From assembly GCF_028554725.1 (NCBI RefSeq), contig NC_071672.1, positions 9,194,501 to 9,258,500 on the forward strand: a stretch of DNA of 64,000 nucleotides, in the 5' to 3' direction. This document shows positions 21,648 through 32,996 of this stretch, piece after piece (within the stretch, counting starts at the first letter, position 1; each line of letters opens with the position of its first letter). Position numbers and translations under genes: made by a program. The notes below the pieces were generated by a model that made no database searches, was not told where the DNA came from, and saw nothing but the letters and a program-made list of their open reading frames with translations. This DNA comes from Zeugodacus cucurbitae. Its lineage: Eukaryota; Arthropoda; Insecta; Diptera; Tephritidae.

Positions 21648-24600
21648 TCTTGTCTTGTCTTGTCTTGTCTTGGCTTGTCTTGTTTTGTCTTGTCATGTCT
21701 TGTCTTGTCTTGTCTTGTCTTGTCTGGTCTTGTTTTGTCTTGTCATGTCTTGTCTTGTCTCGACTTGTCTTGTCTTGTCTTGTCTTGTCTTGTCTTGTCT
21801 TATCTTGTCTTGTCTTGTCTTGTCTTGTCTTGTCTTGTCATGTCTTGCCTTGTCTTGTCGTATCTTGTCTTGTCTTGCCTTGTCTTGTCTGGTCTTGTCT
21901 TGTCTTGTCTTGTCTTGTCATGTCTTGTCTTGTTTTGTCTTGTCTTGTCTTGTCTTGTCTTGTCTTGTCTAGCCTTGTCTTGTCTTGTCTTGTCTTGTCT
22001 TGTCTTGTCTTGTCTTGTCTTGTCTTGTCTTGTCTTGTCTTGACTTGTCTTGTCTTGTCTTGTATTGTCTTGTCATGTCTTGTCTTGTCTTGTCTTGTCT
22101 TGTCTTGTCTTGTCTTGTCTTGTCTTGTCTTGTCATGTCTTTTCTTGTCTTGTCTGGTCTTGTATTGTCTTGTCATGTCTTGTCTTGTCTTATCTTGTCT
22201 TGTCTTGTCTTGTCTTGTCTTGTCTTGTCTTGTCTTGTCTTGTCTTGTCTTGTCTTGTCTTGTCTTGTCTTGTCTTGTCTTGTCTTGTCTTGTCTTGTCT
22301 TGTCTTGTCTTGTCTTGTCTTGTCTTGTCTTGTCTTGTCTTGTCTTGTCTTGTCTTGTCATGTCTTGTCTTGTCGTATCTTGTCTTGTCTTGTCTTGTCT
22401 TGTCTGGTCTTGTCTTGTCTTGTCTTGTCTTGTCATGTCTTGTCTTGTTTTGTCTTGTCTTGTCTTGTCTTGTCTTGTCTTGTCTAGCCTTGTCTTGTCT
22501 TGTCTTGTCTTGTCTTGTCATGTTTTGTCTTGTCGTATCTTGTCTTGTCTTGTCTTGTCTTGTGATGTCTTGTCTTGTCGTATCTTGTCTTGTCTTGTCT
22601 TGTCTTGTCTGGTCTTGTCTTGTCTTGTCATGTCTTCTCTTGTCTTGTCTTGTCTTGTCTGGTCTTGTTTTGTCTTGTCATGTCTTGTCTTGTCTCGACT
22701 TGTCTTGTCTTATCTTGTCTTGTCTTGTCTTGTCTTGTCTTGTCTTGTCTTGTCTTGTCTTGTCTTGTCTTGTCCTGTCTTGTCTTGTCTTGTCTTGTCT
22801 TGTCTTGTCTTGTCTTGTCATGTCTTGTCTTGTCGTATCTTGTCTTGTCTTGTCTTGTCTGGTCTTGTCTTGTCATGTCTTGTCTTGTCATGTCATGTCT
22901 TGTCATGTCTTGTCATGTCTTGTCTTGTCTTATCTTGTCTTGTCCTGTCTTGTCTTGTCTTGTCATGTCTTGTCTTGTCTTGTCTTGTCTTGTCATGTCT
23001 TGTCTTGTCTTGTCTTGTCTTGTCTTGTCTTGTCCTGTCTTGTCTTGTCTTGTCATGTCTTGTCTTGTCTTGTCTTGTCTTGTCTTGTCTTGTCTTGTCT
23101 TGTCTTGTCTTGTCTTGTCTTGTCTTGTCGTATCTTGTCTTGTCTTGTCTTGTATTGTCGTGTCTTGTCTTGTCTTGTCTTGTCTTGTCTTGTCTTGTCT
23201 TGTCTTGTCTTGTCTTGTCTTGTCATGTCTTGTCTTGTCTTGTCTTGTCTTGTCGTATCTTGTCTTGTCTTGTCTTGTCTTGTCTTGTCTTGTCTTGTCT
23301 TGTCTTGTCTTGTCTTGTCTTGTCTTGTCTTGTCATGTCTTGTCTTGTCTTGTCTTGTCTTGTCTTGTCTTGTCTTGTCTTGTCTTGTCTTGTCTTGTCT
23401 TGTCTTGTCGTATCTTGTCTTGTCTTGTCTTGTATTGTCGTGTCTTGTCTTGTCTTGTCTTGTCTTGTCTTGTCTTGTCTTGTCTTGTCTTGTCTTGTCT
23501 TGTCATGTCTTGTCTTGTCTTGTATTGTCGTGTCTTGTCTTGTCTTGTCATGTCTTGTCTTGTCTTGACTTGTCTTGTCTTGTCTTGTATTGTCTTGTCA
23601 TGTCTTGTCTTGTCTTGTCTTGTCTTGTCTTGTCTTGTCTTGTCTTGTCTTGTCTTGTCTTGTCTTGTCTTGTCTTGTCTTGTCTTGTCTTGTCTTGTCT
23701 TGTCTTGTCATGTCTTTTCTTGTCTTGTCTGGTCTTGTATTGTCTTGTCATGTCTTGTCTTGTCTTATCTTGTCTTGTCTTGTCTTGTCTTGTCTTGTCT
23801 TGTCTTGTCTTGTCTTGTCTTGTCTTGTCTTGTCTTGTCTTGTCTTGTCTTGTCTTGTCTTGTCTTGTCTTGTCTTGTCATGTGTTGTCTTGTCGTATCT
23901 TGTATTGTCTTGTCTTGTCATGTCTTGTCTTATCTTGTCTTGTCTTGTCTTGTCTTGTCTTGTCTTGTCTGGTCTTGTATTGTCTTGTCATGTCTTGTCT
24001 TGTCTTATCTTGTCTTGTCTTGTCTTGTCTTGTCTTGTCTTGTCTTGTCTTGTCTTGTCTTGTCTTGTCTTGTCTTGTCTTGTCTTGTCTTGTCTTGTCT
24101 TGTCTTGTCTTGTCTTGTCATGTGTTGTCTTGTCGTATCTTGTATTGTCTTGTCTTGTCATGTCTTGTCTTGTTTTGTCTTGTCTTGTCTTGTCTTGTCT
24201 TGTCTAGCCTTGTCTTGTCTTGTCTTGTCTTGTCTTGTCATGTTTTGTCTTGTCGTATCTTGTCTTGTCTTGTCTTGTCTTGTGATGTCTTGTCTTGTCG
24301 TATCTTGTCTTGTCTTGTCTTGTCTTGTCTGGTCTTGTCTTGTCTTGTCTTCTCTTGTTTTGTCTTGTCATGTATTGTCTTGTCTTGTCTTGTCTTGTCA
24401 TGTCTTGTCTTGTCGTATCTTGTCTTGTCTTGTCTTGTCTTGTCTGGTCTTGTCTTGTCTTGTCTTGTCTTGTCATGTCTTGTCTTGTTTTGTCTTGTCT
24501 TGTCTTGTCTTGTCTTGTCTTGTCTAGCCTTGTCTTGTCTTGTCTTGTCTTGTCTTGTCTTGTCTTGTCTTGTCTTGTCTTGTCTTGTCTTGTCTTGTCT

Positions 24601-25317
24601 TGTCTTGACTTGTCTTGTCTTGTCTTGTATTGTCTTGTCATGTCTTGTCTTGTCTTGCCTTGTCTTGTCTTGTCTTGTCTTGTCTTGTCTTGTCTTGTCA
24701 TGTCTTTTCTTGTCTTGTCTGGTCTTGTATTGTCTTGTCATGTCTTGTCTTGTCTTGTCTTGTCTTGTCTTGTCTTGTCTTGTCTTGTCTTGTCTTGTCT
24801 TGTCTTGTCTTGTCTTGTCTTGTCTTGTCTTGTCATGTCTTGTCTTGTCGTATCTTGTCTTGTCTTGTCTTGTCTTGTCTGGTCTTGTCTTGTCTTGTCT
24901 TGTCTTGTCTTGTCATGTCTTGTCTTGTTTTGTCTTGTCTTGTCTTGTCTTGTCTTGTCTAGCCTTGTCTTGTCTTGTCTTGTCTTGTCTTGTCATGTTT
25001 TGTCTTGTCGTATCTTGTCTTGTCTTGTCTTGTCTTGTGATGTCTTGTCTTGTCGTATCTTGTCTTGTCTTGTCTTGTCTTGTCTGGTCTTGTCTTGTCT
25101 TGTCATGTCTTCTCTTGTCTTGTCTTGTCTTGTCTGGTCTTGTTTTGTCTTGTCATGTCTTGTCTTGTCTCGACTTGTCTTGTCTTATCTTGTCTTGTCT
25201 TGTCTTGTCTTGTCTTGTCTTGTCTTGTCTTGTCTTGTCTTGTCTTGTCTTGTCTTGTCATGTCTTGTCTTGTCTTGTCTTTTCTTGTCTGGCCTTGTCT
25301 TGTCTTGTCTTATCTGC
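21648..25317 (+). repeat. Pentamer array, spacer-free 3.7 kb
   Basis: The left 1.4 kb copy 17,643-19,050. Contains a clean 240-bp tandem duplication: 23,721-23,930 and 23,961-24,170 are identical by eye, each carrying TGTTG then TCGTA and TATTG. TCTAGCC recurs at about 21,969, 22,484, 24,204, 24,524 and 24,959, and TGATG at 22,563, 24,283 and 25,038. Register unbroken throughout. Confidence 0.93.
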
Positions 25318-26509
25318 TTAATTAATTTAAAAACAAATCAAACACAATTGTCTTGTCTTGTCTTGTCTTGTCTTGTCTTGTCTTGTCTTGTCCTGTCTTG
25401 TTTTGTCGTGTCTTGTCTTGTCTTGTCTTGTCTTGTCTTGTCTTGTCTTGTCTTGTCTTGTCTTGTCTTGTCATGTCTTGTCTTGTCTTGACTTGTCTTG
25501 TCTTGTCTTGTCTTCTCTTGTCTTGTCTTGTCTTGTCTTGTCTTGTCATGTCTTGTCTTGTCTTATCTTGTCTTGTCTTGTCTTGTCCTGTCTTGTCTTG
25601 TCTTGTCATGTCTTGTCTTGTCTTGTCTTGTCTTGTCTTGTCTTCTCTTGTCTTGTCTTGTCTTGTCTTGTCTTGTCTTGTCTTGTCATGTCTTGTCTTG
25701 TCTTGTCTTTTCTTGTCTGGCCTTGTCTTGTCTTGTCTTATCTGCTTAATTAATTTAAAAACAAATCAAACACAATTGTCTTGTCTTGTCTTGTCTTGTC
25801 TTGTCTTGTCTTGTCTTGTCCTGTCTTGTTTTGTCGTGTCTTGTCTTGTCTTGTCTTGTCTTGTCTTGTCTTGTCTTGTCTTGTCTTGTCTTGTCATGTC
25901 TTGTCTTGTCTTGACTTGTCTTGTCTTGTCTTGTCTTGTCTTGTCTTGTCATGTCTTGCCTTGTCTTGTCTTGTCTTGTCTTGTCTTGTCTTGTCTTGTC
26001 TTGTCATGTCTTGTCTTGTCATGTCTTGTCTTGTCTTGTCTTGTCTTGTCTTGTCTTGTCTTGTCTTGTCTTATCTGCTTAATTAATTTAAAAACAAATC
26101 AAACACAATTGTCTTGTCTTGTCTTGTCTTGTCTTGTCCTGTCTTGTTTTGTCGTGTCTTGTCTTGTCTTGTCTTGTCTTGTCTTGTCTTGTCTTGTCTT
26201 GTCTTGTCTTGTCATGTCTTGTCTTGTCTTGACTTGTCTTGTCTTGTCTTGTCTTGTCTTGTCTTGTCATGTCTTGCCTTGTCTTGTCTTGTCTTGTCTT
26301 GTCTTGTCTTGTCTTGTCTTGTCTTGTCTTGTCCTGTCTTGTCTTGTCTTGTCATGTCTTGTCTTGTCTTGTCTTGTCTTGTCTTGTCTTGTCTTGTCTT
26401 GTCTTGTCTTGTCTTGTCATGTCTTGTCTTGTCTTGTCTTTTCTTGTCTGGCCTTGTCTTGTCTTGTCTTATCTGCTTAATTAATTTAAAAACAAATCAA
26501 ACACAATTG
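25318..26509 (+). repeat. Local tandem of four B1 units
   Basis: B1 spacers at 25318-25350, 25746-25778, 26079-26111 and 26477-26509 (spacing 428, 333, 398 bp). Each is followed by a pure run, TCCTGTCTTGTTTTGTCGTG, another run, TCATG, then ACTTG. The third copy lacks the TTTTC/GGCC lead-in. The same unit follows the B1 at 9,276. This is a recent-looking local amplification of a 330-430-bp unit. Confidence 0.94.
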
Positions 26510-28184
26510 TCTTGTCTTGTCTTGTCTTGTCTTGTCTTGTCTTGTCTTGTCCTGTCTTGTTTTGTCGTGTCTTGTCTTGTCTTGTCTTGTCTTGTCTTGT
26601 CTTGTCTTGTCTTGTCTTGTCATGTCTTGTCTTGTCTTGACTTGTCTTGTCTTGTCTTGTCTTGTCTTGTCTTGTCATGTCTTGCCTTGTCTTGTCTTGT
26701 CTTGTCTTGTCTTGTCTTGTCTTGTCATGTCTTGTCTTGTCTTGTCTTGTCTTGTCTTGTCTTGTCATGTCTTGTCTTGTCTTGTCTTGTCTTGTCTTGT
26801 CTGGTCTTGTCTTGTCTTGTCTTGTCTTGTCTTGTCTTGTCTTGTCTTGTCTTGTCTTGTCTTGTCTTGTCTTGTCTTGTCTTGTCTTGTCTTGTCTTGT
26901 CTTGTCTTGTCTTGTCTTGTCTTGTCTTGTCTTGTCTAGCCTTGTCTTGTCTTGTCATGTCTTGTCTTGTCTTGTCATGTCTTGTCTTGTCTTGTCTTGT
27001 CTTGTCTTGTTTTGTCGTGTCTTGTCTTGTCTTGTCTTGTCTTGTCTTGTCTTGTCTTGTCTTGTCTTGTCTTGTCTTGTCTTGTCTTGTCTTGTCTTGT
27101 CTTGTCTTGTCTTGTCTTGTCTTGTCTTGTCTTGTCTTGTCTTGTCTTGTCTTGTCTTGTCTTGTCTTGTCTTGTCTTGTCTTGTCTTGTCTTGTCTTGT
27201 CTTGTCTTGTCTTGTCATGTCTTGTCGTATCTTGTCTTGTCTTGTCTTGTCTTGTCTTGTCTTGTCTTGTCTTGTCTTGTCTTGTCTTGTCTTGTCTTGT
27301 CTTGTCTTGTCTAGCCTTGTCTTGTCTTGTCATGTCTTGTCTTGTCATGTCTTGTCTTGTCTTGTCTTGTCTTGTCTTGTTTTGTCGTGTCTTGTCTTGT
27401 CTTGTCTTGTCTTGTCTTGTCTTGTCTTGTCTTGTCTTGTCTTGTCTTGTCTTGTCTTGTCTTGTCTTGTCTTGTCTTGTCTTGTCTTGTCTTGTCTTGT
27501 CTTGTCTTGTCTTGTCTTGTCTTGTCTTGTCTTGTCTTGTCTTGTCTTGTCTTGTCTTGTCATGTCTTGTCGTATCTTGTCTTGTCTTGTCTTGTCTTGT
27601 CTGGTCTTGTCTTGTCTTGTCTGGTCTTGTCTTGTCTTGTCTTGTCGTATCTTGTCTTGTCTTGTTTTGTCTTGTCATGTCTTGTCTTGACTTGACTTGT
27701 CTTGTCTTGTCTTGTCTTGTCTTGTCTCGTCATGTCTTGTCTTGTCGTATCTTGTCTTGTCTTGTCTTGTCTTGTCTTGTCTTGTCTTGTCTGGTCTTGT
27801 CTTGTCTTGTCTTGTCTTGTCTTGTCTTGTCTTGTCTTTTCTTGTCTTGTCTTGTCTTGTCTTGTCTTGTCTTGTCTTGTCTTGTCTTGTCTTGTCTTGT
27901 CTTGTCTTGTCTTGTCTTGTCTTGTCTTGTCTTGTCTTGTCTTGTCTTGTCTTGTCTTGTCTTGTCTTGTCTTGTCTTGTCTTGTCTTGTCTTGTCTTGT
28001 CTTGTCTTGTCTTGTCTTGTCTTGTCTTGTCTTGTCTTGTCTTGTCTTGTCTTGTCTTGTCTTGTCTTGTCATGTCTTGTCGTATCTTGTCTTGTCTTGT
28101 CTTGTCTGGTCTTGTCTTGTCTTGTCTTGTCTTGTCTTGTCTTGTCTTGTCTTGACTTGTCTTGTCTTGTCTTGTCTTATCTTC
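26510..28184 (+). repeat. Pentamer array with 375-bp duplication
   Basis: Starts with the fourth TCCTG-TTTTG-TCGTG block. TCTAGCC, TCATG, TTTTG, TCGTG, a pure run of about 195 bp and TCATGTCTTGTCGTATC form a unit at about 26,935-27,235 that repeats at about 27,311-27,590. A pure run of 230 bp lies at 27,841-28,070. From about 27,640 it matches 9,540 on. Confidence 0.92.
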
Positions 28185-28371
28185 TTAATTAATTTAAAAA
28201 CAAATCAAACACAATTGTCCTGTCTTGTCTTGTCATGTCTTGTCTTGCCTTGTCTTGTCTTCTCTTCTTAATTAGTTTAGAAACAAATAAAATAAATGTC
28301 TTGTCTTGTCTTGTCTTGTCTTGTCTTGTCTTCTTTTCTTAATTAATTTAAAAACAAATCAAACACAATTG
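28185..28371 (+). repeat. B2-A-B3 spacer module
   Basis: B2 (28185-28217), A (28268-28298), B3 (28339-28371). B2 to A is 83 bp. A to B3 is 71 bp here against 131 bp at 10,112, a deletion of 12 whole pentamers. Flanking arrays match those around 10,029-10,275. Confidence 0.95.
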
Positions 28372-30356
28372 TCTTGTCTTGACTTGTCTTGTCTTGTCTT
28401 GTCTTGTCTTGTCTTGTCTTGTCTTGTTTTGTCTTGTCATGTCTTGTCTTGTCTTGACTTGTCTTGTCTTGTCTTGTCTTGTCTTGTCTTGTCTTGTCTT
28501 GTCTTGTCTTGTCTTGTCTTGTCTTGTCTTGTCTTGTCTTGTCTTGTCTTGTCTTGTCTTGTCGTATCTTGTCTTGTCTTGTCTTGTATTGTCTTGTCTT
28601 GTCTTGTCTTGTCTTGTCTTGTCTTGTCTTGTCTTGTCTTGTCTTGTCTTGTCCTGTCTTGTCTTGTCTTATCTTGTCTTGTCTTGTTTTGTCTTGTCAT
28701 GTCTTGTCTTGTCTTGTCTTGTCTTGTCTTGTCTTGTCTTGTCTTGTCTTGTCGTGTCTTGTCTTGTCTTGTCTTGTCTTGTCTTGTCTTGTCTTGTCTT
28801 GTCTTGTCTTGTCTTGTCTTGTCTTGTCTTGTCTTGTCTTGTCTTGTCTTGTATTGTCGTGTCTTGTCTTGTCTTGTCTTGTCTTGTCTTGTCTTGTCTT
28901 GTCTTGTCTTGTCTTGTCTTGTCTTGTCTTGTCTTGTCTTGTATTGTCTTGTCATGTCTTGTCTTGTCTTGTCTTGTCTTGTCGTGTCTTGTCTTGTCTT
29001 GTCTTGTCTTGTCTTGTCTTGTCTTGTCTTGTCATGTCTTTTCTTGTCTTGTCTGGTCTTGTATTGTCTTGTCTTGTCTGGTCTTGTATTGTCTTGTCTT
29101 GTCTTGTCTTGTCTTGTCTTGTCTTGTCTTGTCTTGTCTTGTCTTGTCTTGTCTTGTATTGTCTTGTCATGTCTTGTCTTGTCTTGTCTTGTCTTGTCGT
29201 GTCTTGTCTTGTCTTGTCTTGTCTTGTCTTGTCTTGTCTTGTCTTGTCATGTCTTTTCTTGTCTTGTCTGGTCTTGTATTGTCTTGTCTTGTCTGGTCTT
29301 GTATTGTCTTGTCTTGTCATGTCTTGTCTTATCTTGTCTTGTCTTGTCTTGTCTTGTCTTGTCTTGTCTTGTCTTGTCTTGCCTTGTCTTGTTTTGTCTT
29401 GTCATGTCTTGTCTTGTCTTGACTTGTCTTGTCTTGTCTTGTATTGTCTTGTCATGTCTTGTCTTGTCTTGTCTTGTCTTGTCGTGTCTTGTCTTGTCTT
29501 GTCTTGTCTTGTCTTGTCTTGTCTTGTCTTGTCATGTCTTTTCTTGTCTTGTCTGGTCTTGTATTGTCTTGTCATGTCTTGTCTTGTCTTATCTTGTCTT
29601 GTCTTGTCATGTCTTTTATTGTGTTGTCTGGTCTTGTCTTGTCTTGTCTTGTCTTGTCTTGTCTTGTCTTGTCTTGTCTTGTCATGTCTTGTCTTGTCGT
29701 ATCTTGTCTTGTCTTGTCTTGTCTGGTCTTGTCTTGTCATGTCTTGTCTTGTCATGTCTTTTATTGTTTTGTCTTGTCATGTCTTGTCTTGTCTTGACTT
29801 GTCTTGTCTTGTCTTGTATTGTCTTGTCATGTCTTGTCTTGTCTTGTCTTGTCTTGTCGTGTCTTGTCTTGTCTTGTCTTGTCTTGTCTTGTCTTGTCTT
29901 GTCTTGTCATGTCTTTTCTTGTCTTGTCTGGTCTTGTCTTGACTTGTCTTGTCTTGTCTTGTATTGTCTTGTCATGTCTTGTCTTGTCTTGTCTTGTCTT
30001 GTCGTGTCTTGTCTTGTCTTGTCTTGTCTTGTCTTGTCTTGTCTTGTCTTGTCATGTCTTTTCTTGTCTTGTCTGGTCTTGTATTGTCTTGTCTTGTCTG
30101 GTCTTGTATTGTCTTGTCTTGTCATGTCTTGTCTTATCTTGTCTTGTCTTGTCTTGTCTTGTCTTGTCTTGTCTTGTCTTGTCTTGTCTTGTCTTGTCTT
30201 GTCTTGTCTTGTCTTGTCTTGTCTTGTCTTGTCTTGTCTTGTCTTGTCTTGTCTTGTCTTGTCTTGTCTTGTCTTGTCTTGTCTTGTCATGTCTTGTCGT
30301 ATCTTGTCTTGTCTTGTCTTTTCTTGTCTGGCCTTGTCTTGTCTTGTCTTATCTGC
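28372..30356 (+). repeat. Pentamer array with five-copy TATTG-TCGTG-TTTTC unit
   Basis: After a copy of the 10.3-10.7-kb landmarks, a unit of TATTGTCTTGTCATG, five TCTTG, TCGTG, a run, then TCATGTCTTTTCTTG and TCTGG is repeated. The TTTTC words lie at about 29,033, 29,248, 29,533, 29,908 and 30,053 (intervals 215, 285, 375, 145 bp, all multiples of 5). This is the densest local amplification of this word in the window. Confidence 0.92.
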
Positions 30357-30389
30357 TTAATTAATTTAAAAACAAATCAAACACAATTG
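30357..30389 (+). repeat. B1 spacer
   Basis: Consensus B with full B1 lead-in. Paired with the B1 at 34,706: the 1.5 kb after each are near copies. Confidence 0.95.
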
Positions 30390-31908
30390 TCTTGTCTTGT
30401 CTTGTCTTGTCTTGTCTTGTCTTGTCTTGTCTTGTCTTGTCTTGTCTTGTCTTGTCTTGTCTTGTCTTGTCTTGTCTTGTCTTGTCATGTCTTGTCTTGT
30501 CTGGTCTTGTCTTGTCTTGTCATGTCTTGTCTTGTCTTGTCTTGTCTTGTCTTGTTTTGTCTTGTCATGTCTTGTCTTGTCTTGTCTTGTCTTGTCTTGT
30601 CTTGCCTTGTCATGTCTTGTCATGTCTTGTCTTGTCGTATCTTGTCTTGTCTTGTCATGTCTTGTCTTGTCTTGTCTTGTCTTGTCTTGCCTTGTCATGT
30701 CTTGTCTTGTCGTATCTTGTCTTGTCTTGTCATGTCTTGTCTTGTCGTATCTTGTCTTGTCTTGTCATGTCTTGTCTTGTCTTGTCTTGTCTTGTCTTGT
30801 CTTGTCTGGTCTTGTTTTGTCTTGTCATGTCTTGTCTTATCTTGACTTGTCTTGTCTTGTCTTGTCTTGTCTTGTCATGTCTTGTCTTGTCTTGTCTTGT
30901 CTTGTATTGTCTTGTCTTGTCTTGTCTTGTCTTGTCTTGTCTGGTCTTGTCTTGTCTTGTCATGTCTTGCCTTGTCTTGTCTTGTCTTGTCTTGTCTTGT
31001 CTTGTCTTGTCTGGTCTTGTATTGTCTTGTCATGTCTTGTCTTGTCTTATCTTGTCTTGTCTTGTCTTGTCTTGTCTTGTCTTGTCTTGTCTTGTCTTGT
31101 CTTGTCTTGTCTTGTCTTGTCATGTCTTGTCTTGTCTTGTCTTGTCTTGTATTGTCTTGTCTTGTCTTGTCTTGTCTTGTCTTGTCTTGTCTGGTCTTGT
31201 CTTGTCTTGTCATGTCTTGCCTTGTCTTGTCTTGTCTTGTCTTGTCATGTCTTGTCTTGTCTTGTCTGGTCTTGTATTGTCTTGTCATGTCTTGTCTTGT
31301 CTTATCTTGTCTTGTCTTGTCTTGTCTTGTCTTGTCTTGTCTTGTCTTGTCTTGTCTTGTCTTGTCTTGTCTTGTCTTGTCTTGTCATGTCTTGTCTTGT
31401 CGTATCTTGTCTTGTCTTGTCATGTCTTGTCTTGTCTTGTCATGTCTTGTCTTGTCTTGACTTGTCATGTCTTGTCTTGTCGAATCTTGTCTTGTCTTGT
31501 CTTGTCTGGTCTTGCTTGTCTTGTCATGTCTTGTCTTGTCTTGTCTTGTCTTGTCTTGTCTTGTTTTGTCTTGTCATGTCTTGTCTTGACTTGTCTTGTC
31601 TTGTCTTCTCTTGTCTTGTCATGTCTTGTTTTGTCTTGTCATGTCTTGTCTTGTCTTGTCTTGTCTTGACTTGTCTTGTCTTGTCTTGTCTTGTCTTGTC
31701 TTGTCTTGTCTTGTCTTGTCTTGTCTTGTCGTATCTTGTCTTGTCTTGTCTTGTCTTGTCATGTCTTGTCTTGTCTTGTCTTGTCTGGTCTTGTCTTGTC
31801 TTGTCATGTCTTGTCTTGTCATGTCTTGTCTTGTCTTGTCTTGTCTTGTTTTGTCTTGTCATGTCTTGTCTTGTCTTGACTTGTCTTGTCTTGTCTTGTC
31901 TTATCTTC
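30390..31908 (+). repeat. Pentamer array; first register slip
   Basis: Rich in TCATG and GCCTTGTCATG words. Near copy of 34,739-36,150. TCGAATC at about 31,480 is unique (the duplicate has TCGTATC). At about 31,511 CTGGTCTTGCTTGTC holds a 4-base unit, the first non-spacer break of pentamer register in the window. Confidence 0.93.
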
Positions 31909-32022
31909 TTAATTAATTTAAAAACAAATCAAACACAATTGTCCTGTCTTGTCTTGTCATGTCTTGTCTTGCCTTGTCTTGTCTTCTCTTCTTAATTAGT
32001 TTAGAAACAAATAAAATAAATG
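31909..32022 (+). repeat. B2-A spacer module
   Basis: B2 (31909-31941) and A (31992-32022), offset 83 bp, with the usual TCCTG after B2 and CCTTG before A. Confidence 0.95.
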
Positions 32023-32782
32023 TCTTGTCTTGTCTTGTCTTGTCTTGTCTTGTCTTGTTTTGTCTTGTCATGTCTTGTCTTGTCTTGTCTTGTCTTGTCT
32101 GGTCTTGTTTTGTCTTGTCATGTCTTGTCTTGTCTGGTCTTGTATTGTCTTGTCATGTCTTGTCTTGTCTTGTCTTATCTTGTCTTGTCTTGTCTTGTCT
32201 TGTCTTGTCTTGTCTTGTCATGTCTTGCCTTGTCTTGTCTTGTCTTGTCTTGTCTTGTCTTGTCTTGTCTTGTCTTGTCTTGTCATGTCTTGTCTTGTCT
32301 TGTCTGGTCTTGTATTGTCTTGTCATGTCTTGTCTTGTCTTGTCTTATCTTGTCTTGCCTTGTCTTGTCTTGTCTTGTCTTGTCTTGTCTTGTCTTGTCT
32401 TGTCTTGTCTTGTCTTGTCGTATCTTGTCTTGTCTTGTCTTGTCTTGTCTTGTCTTGTCTTGTCTTGTCTTGTCTTGTCTTGTCTTGTCATGTCTTGTCT
32501 TGACTTGACTTGTCTTGTCTTGTCTTGTCTTGTCTTGTCTTGTCTTGTCTTGTCATGTCTTGCCTTGTCTTGTCTTGTCTTGTCTTGTCTTGTCTTGTCA
32601 TGTCTTGTCTTGTCTTGTCTTGTCTTGTCTTGTCTTGTCTTGTCTTGTCTTGTCTTGTCTTGTCTTGTTTTGTCTTGTCTTGTCTTGTCATGTCTTGTCT
32701 TGTCTTGTCATGTCTTGTCTTGTCGTATCTTGTCTTGTCTTGTCTTTTCTTGTCTGGCCTTGTCTTGTCTTGTCTTATCTGC
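32023..32782 (+). repeat. Pentamer array leading to B1
   Basis: Contains TCTGG-TATTG-TCATG words and a double ACTTG (about 32,511), 272 bp before B1. The block from the double ACTTG to B1 recurs at 36,561-36,822, 42,122-42,390 and 61,366-61,627. Confidence 0.92.
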
Positions 32783-32996
32783 TTAATTAATTTAAAAACA
32801 AATCAAACACAATTGTCTTGTCCTCTTGTCTTGTCTTGTCTTGTCTTGTCTTGTCTTGTCTTGTCTTGTCTTGTCTTGTCTTGTCATGTCTTGTCTTGTC
32901 GTATCTTGTCTTGTCTTGTCTTGTCTTTTCTTGTCTGGCCTTGTCTTGTCTTGTCTTATCTGCTTAATTAATTTAAAAACAAATCAAACACAATTG
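32783..32996 (+). repeat. Two B1 spacers with TCC insert
   Basis: B1 at 32783-32815 and 32964-32996, 181 bp apart. Both are followed by TCTTGTCCTCTTGTC, in which an extra TCC shifts the pentamer register by three. The pair recurs at 42,391/42,592 (201 bp) and 61,628/61,819 (191 bp). Confidence 0.95.
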
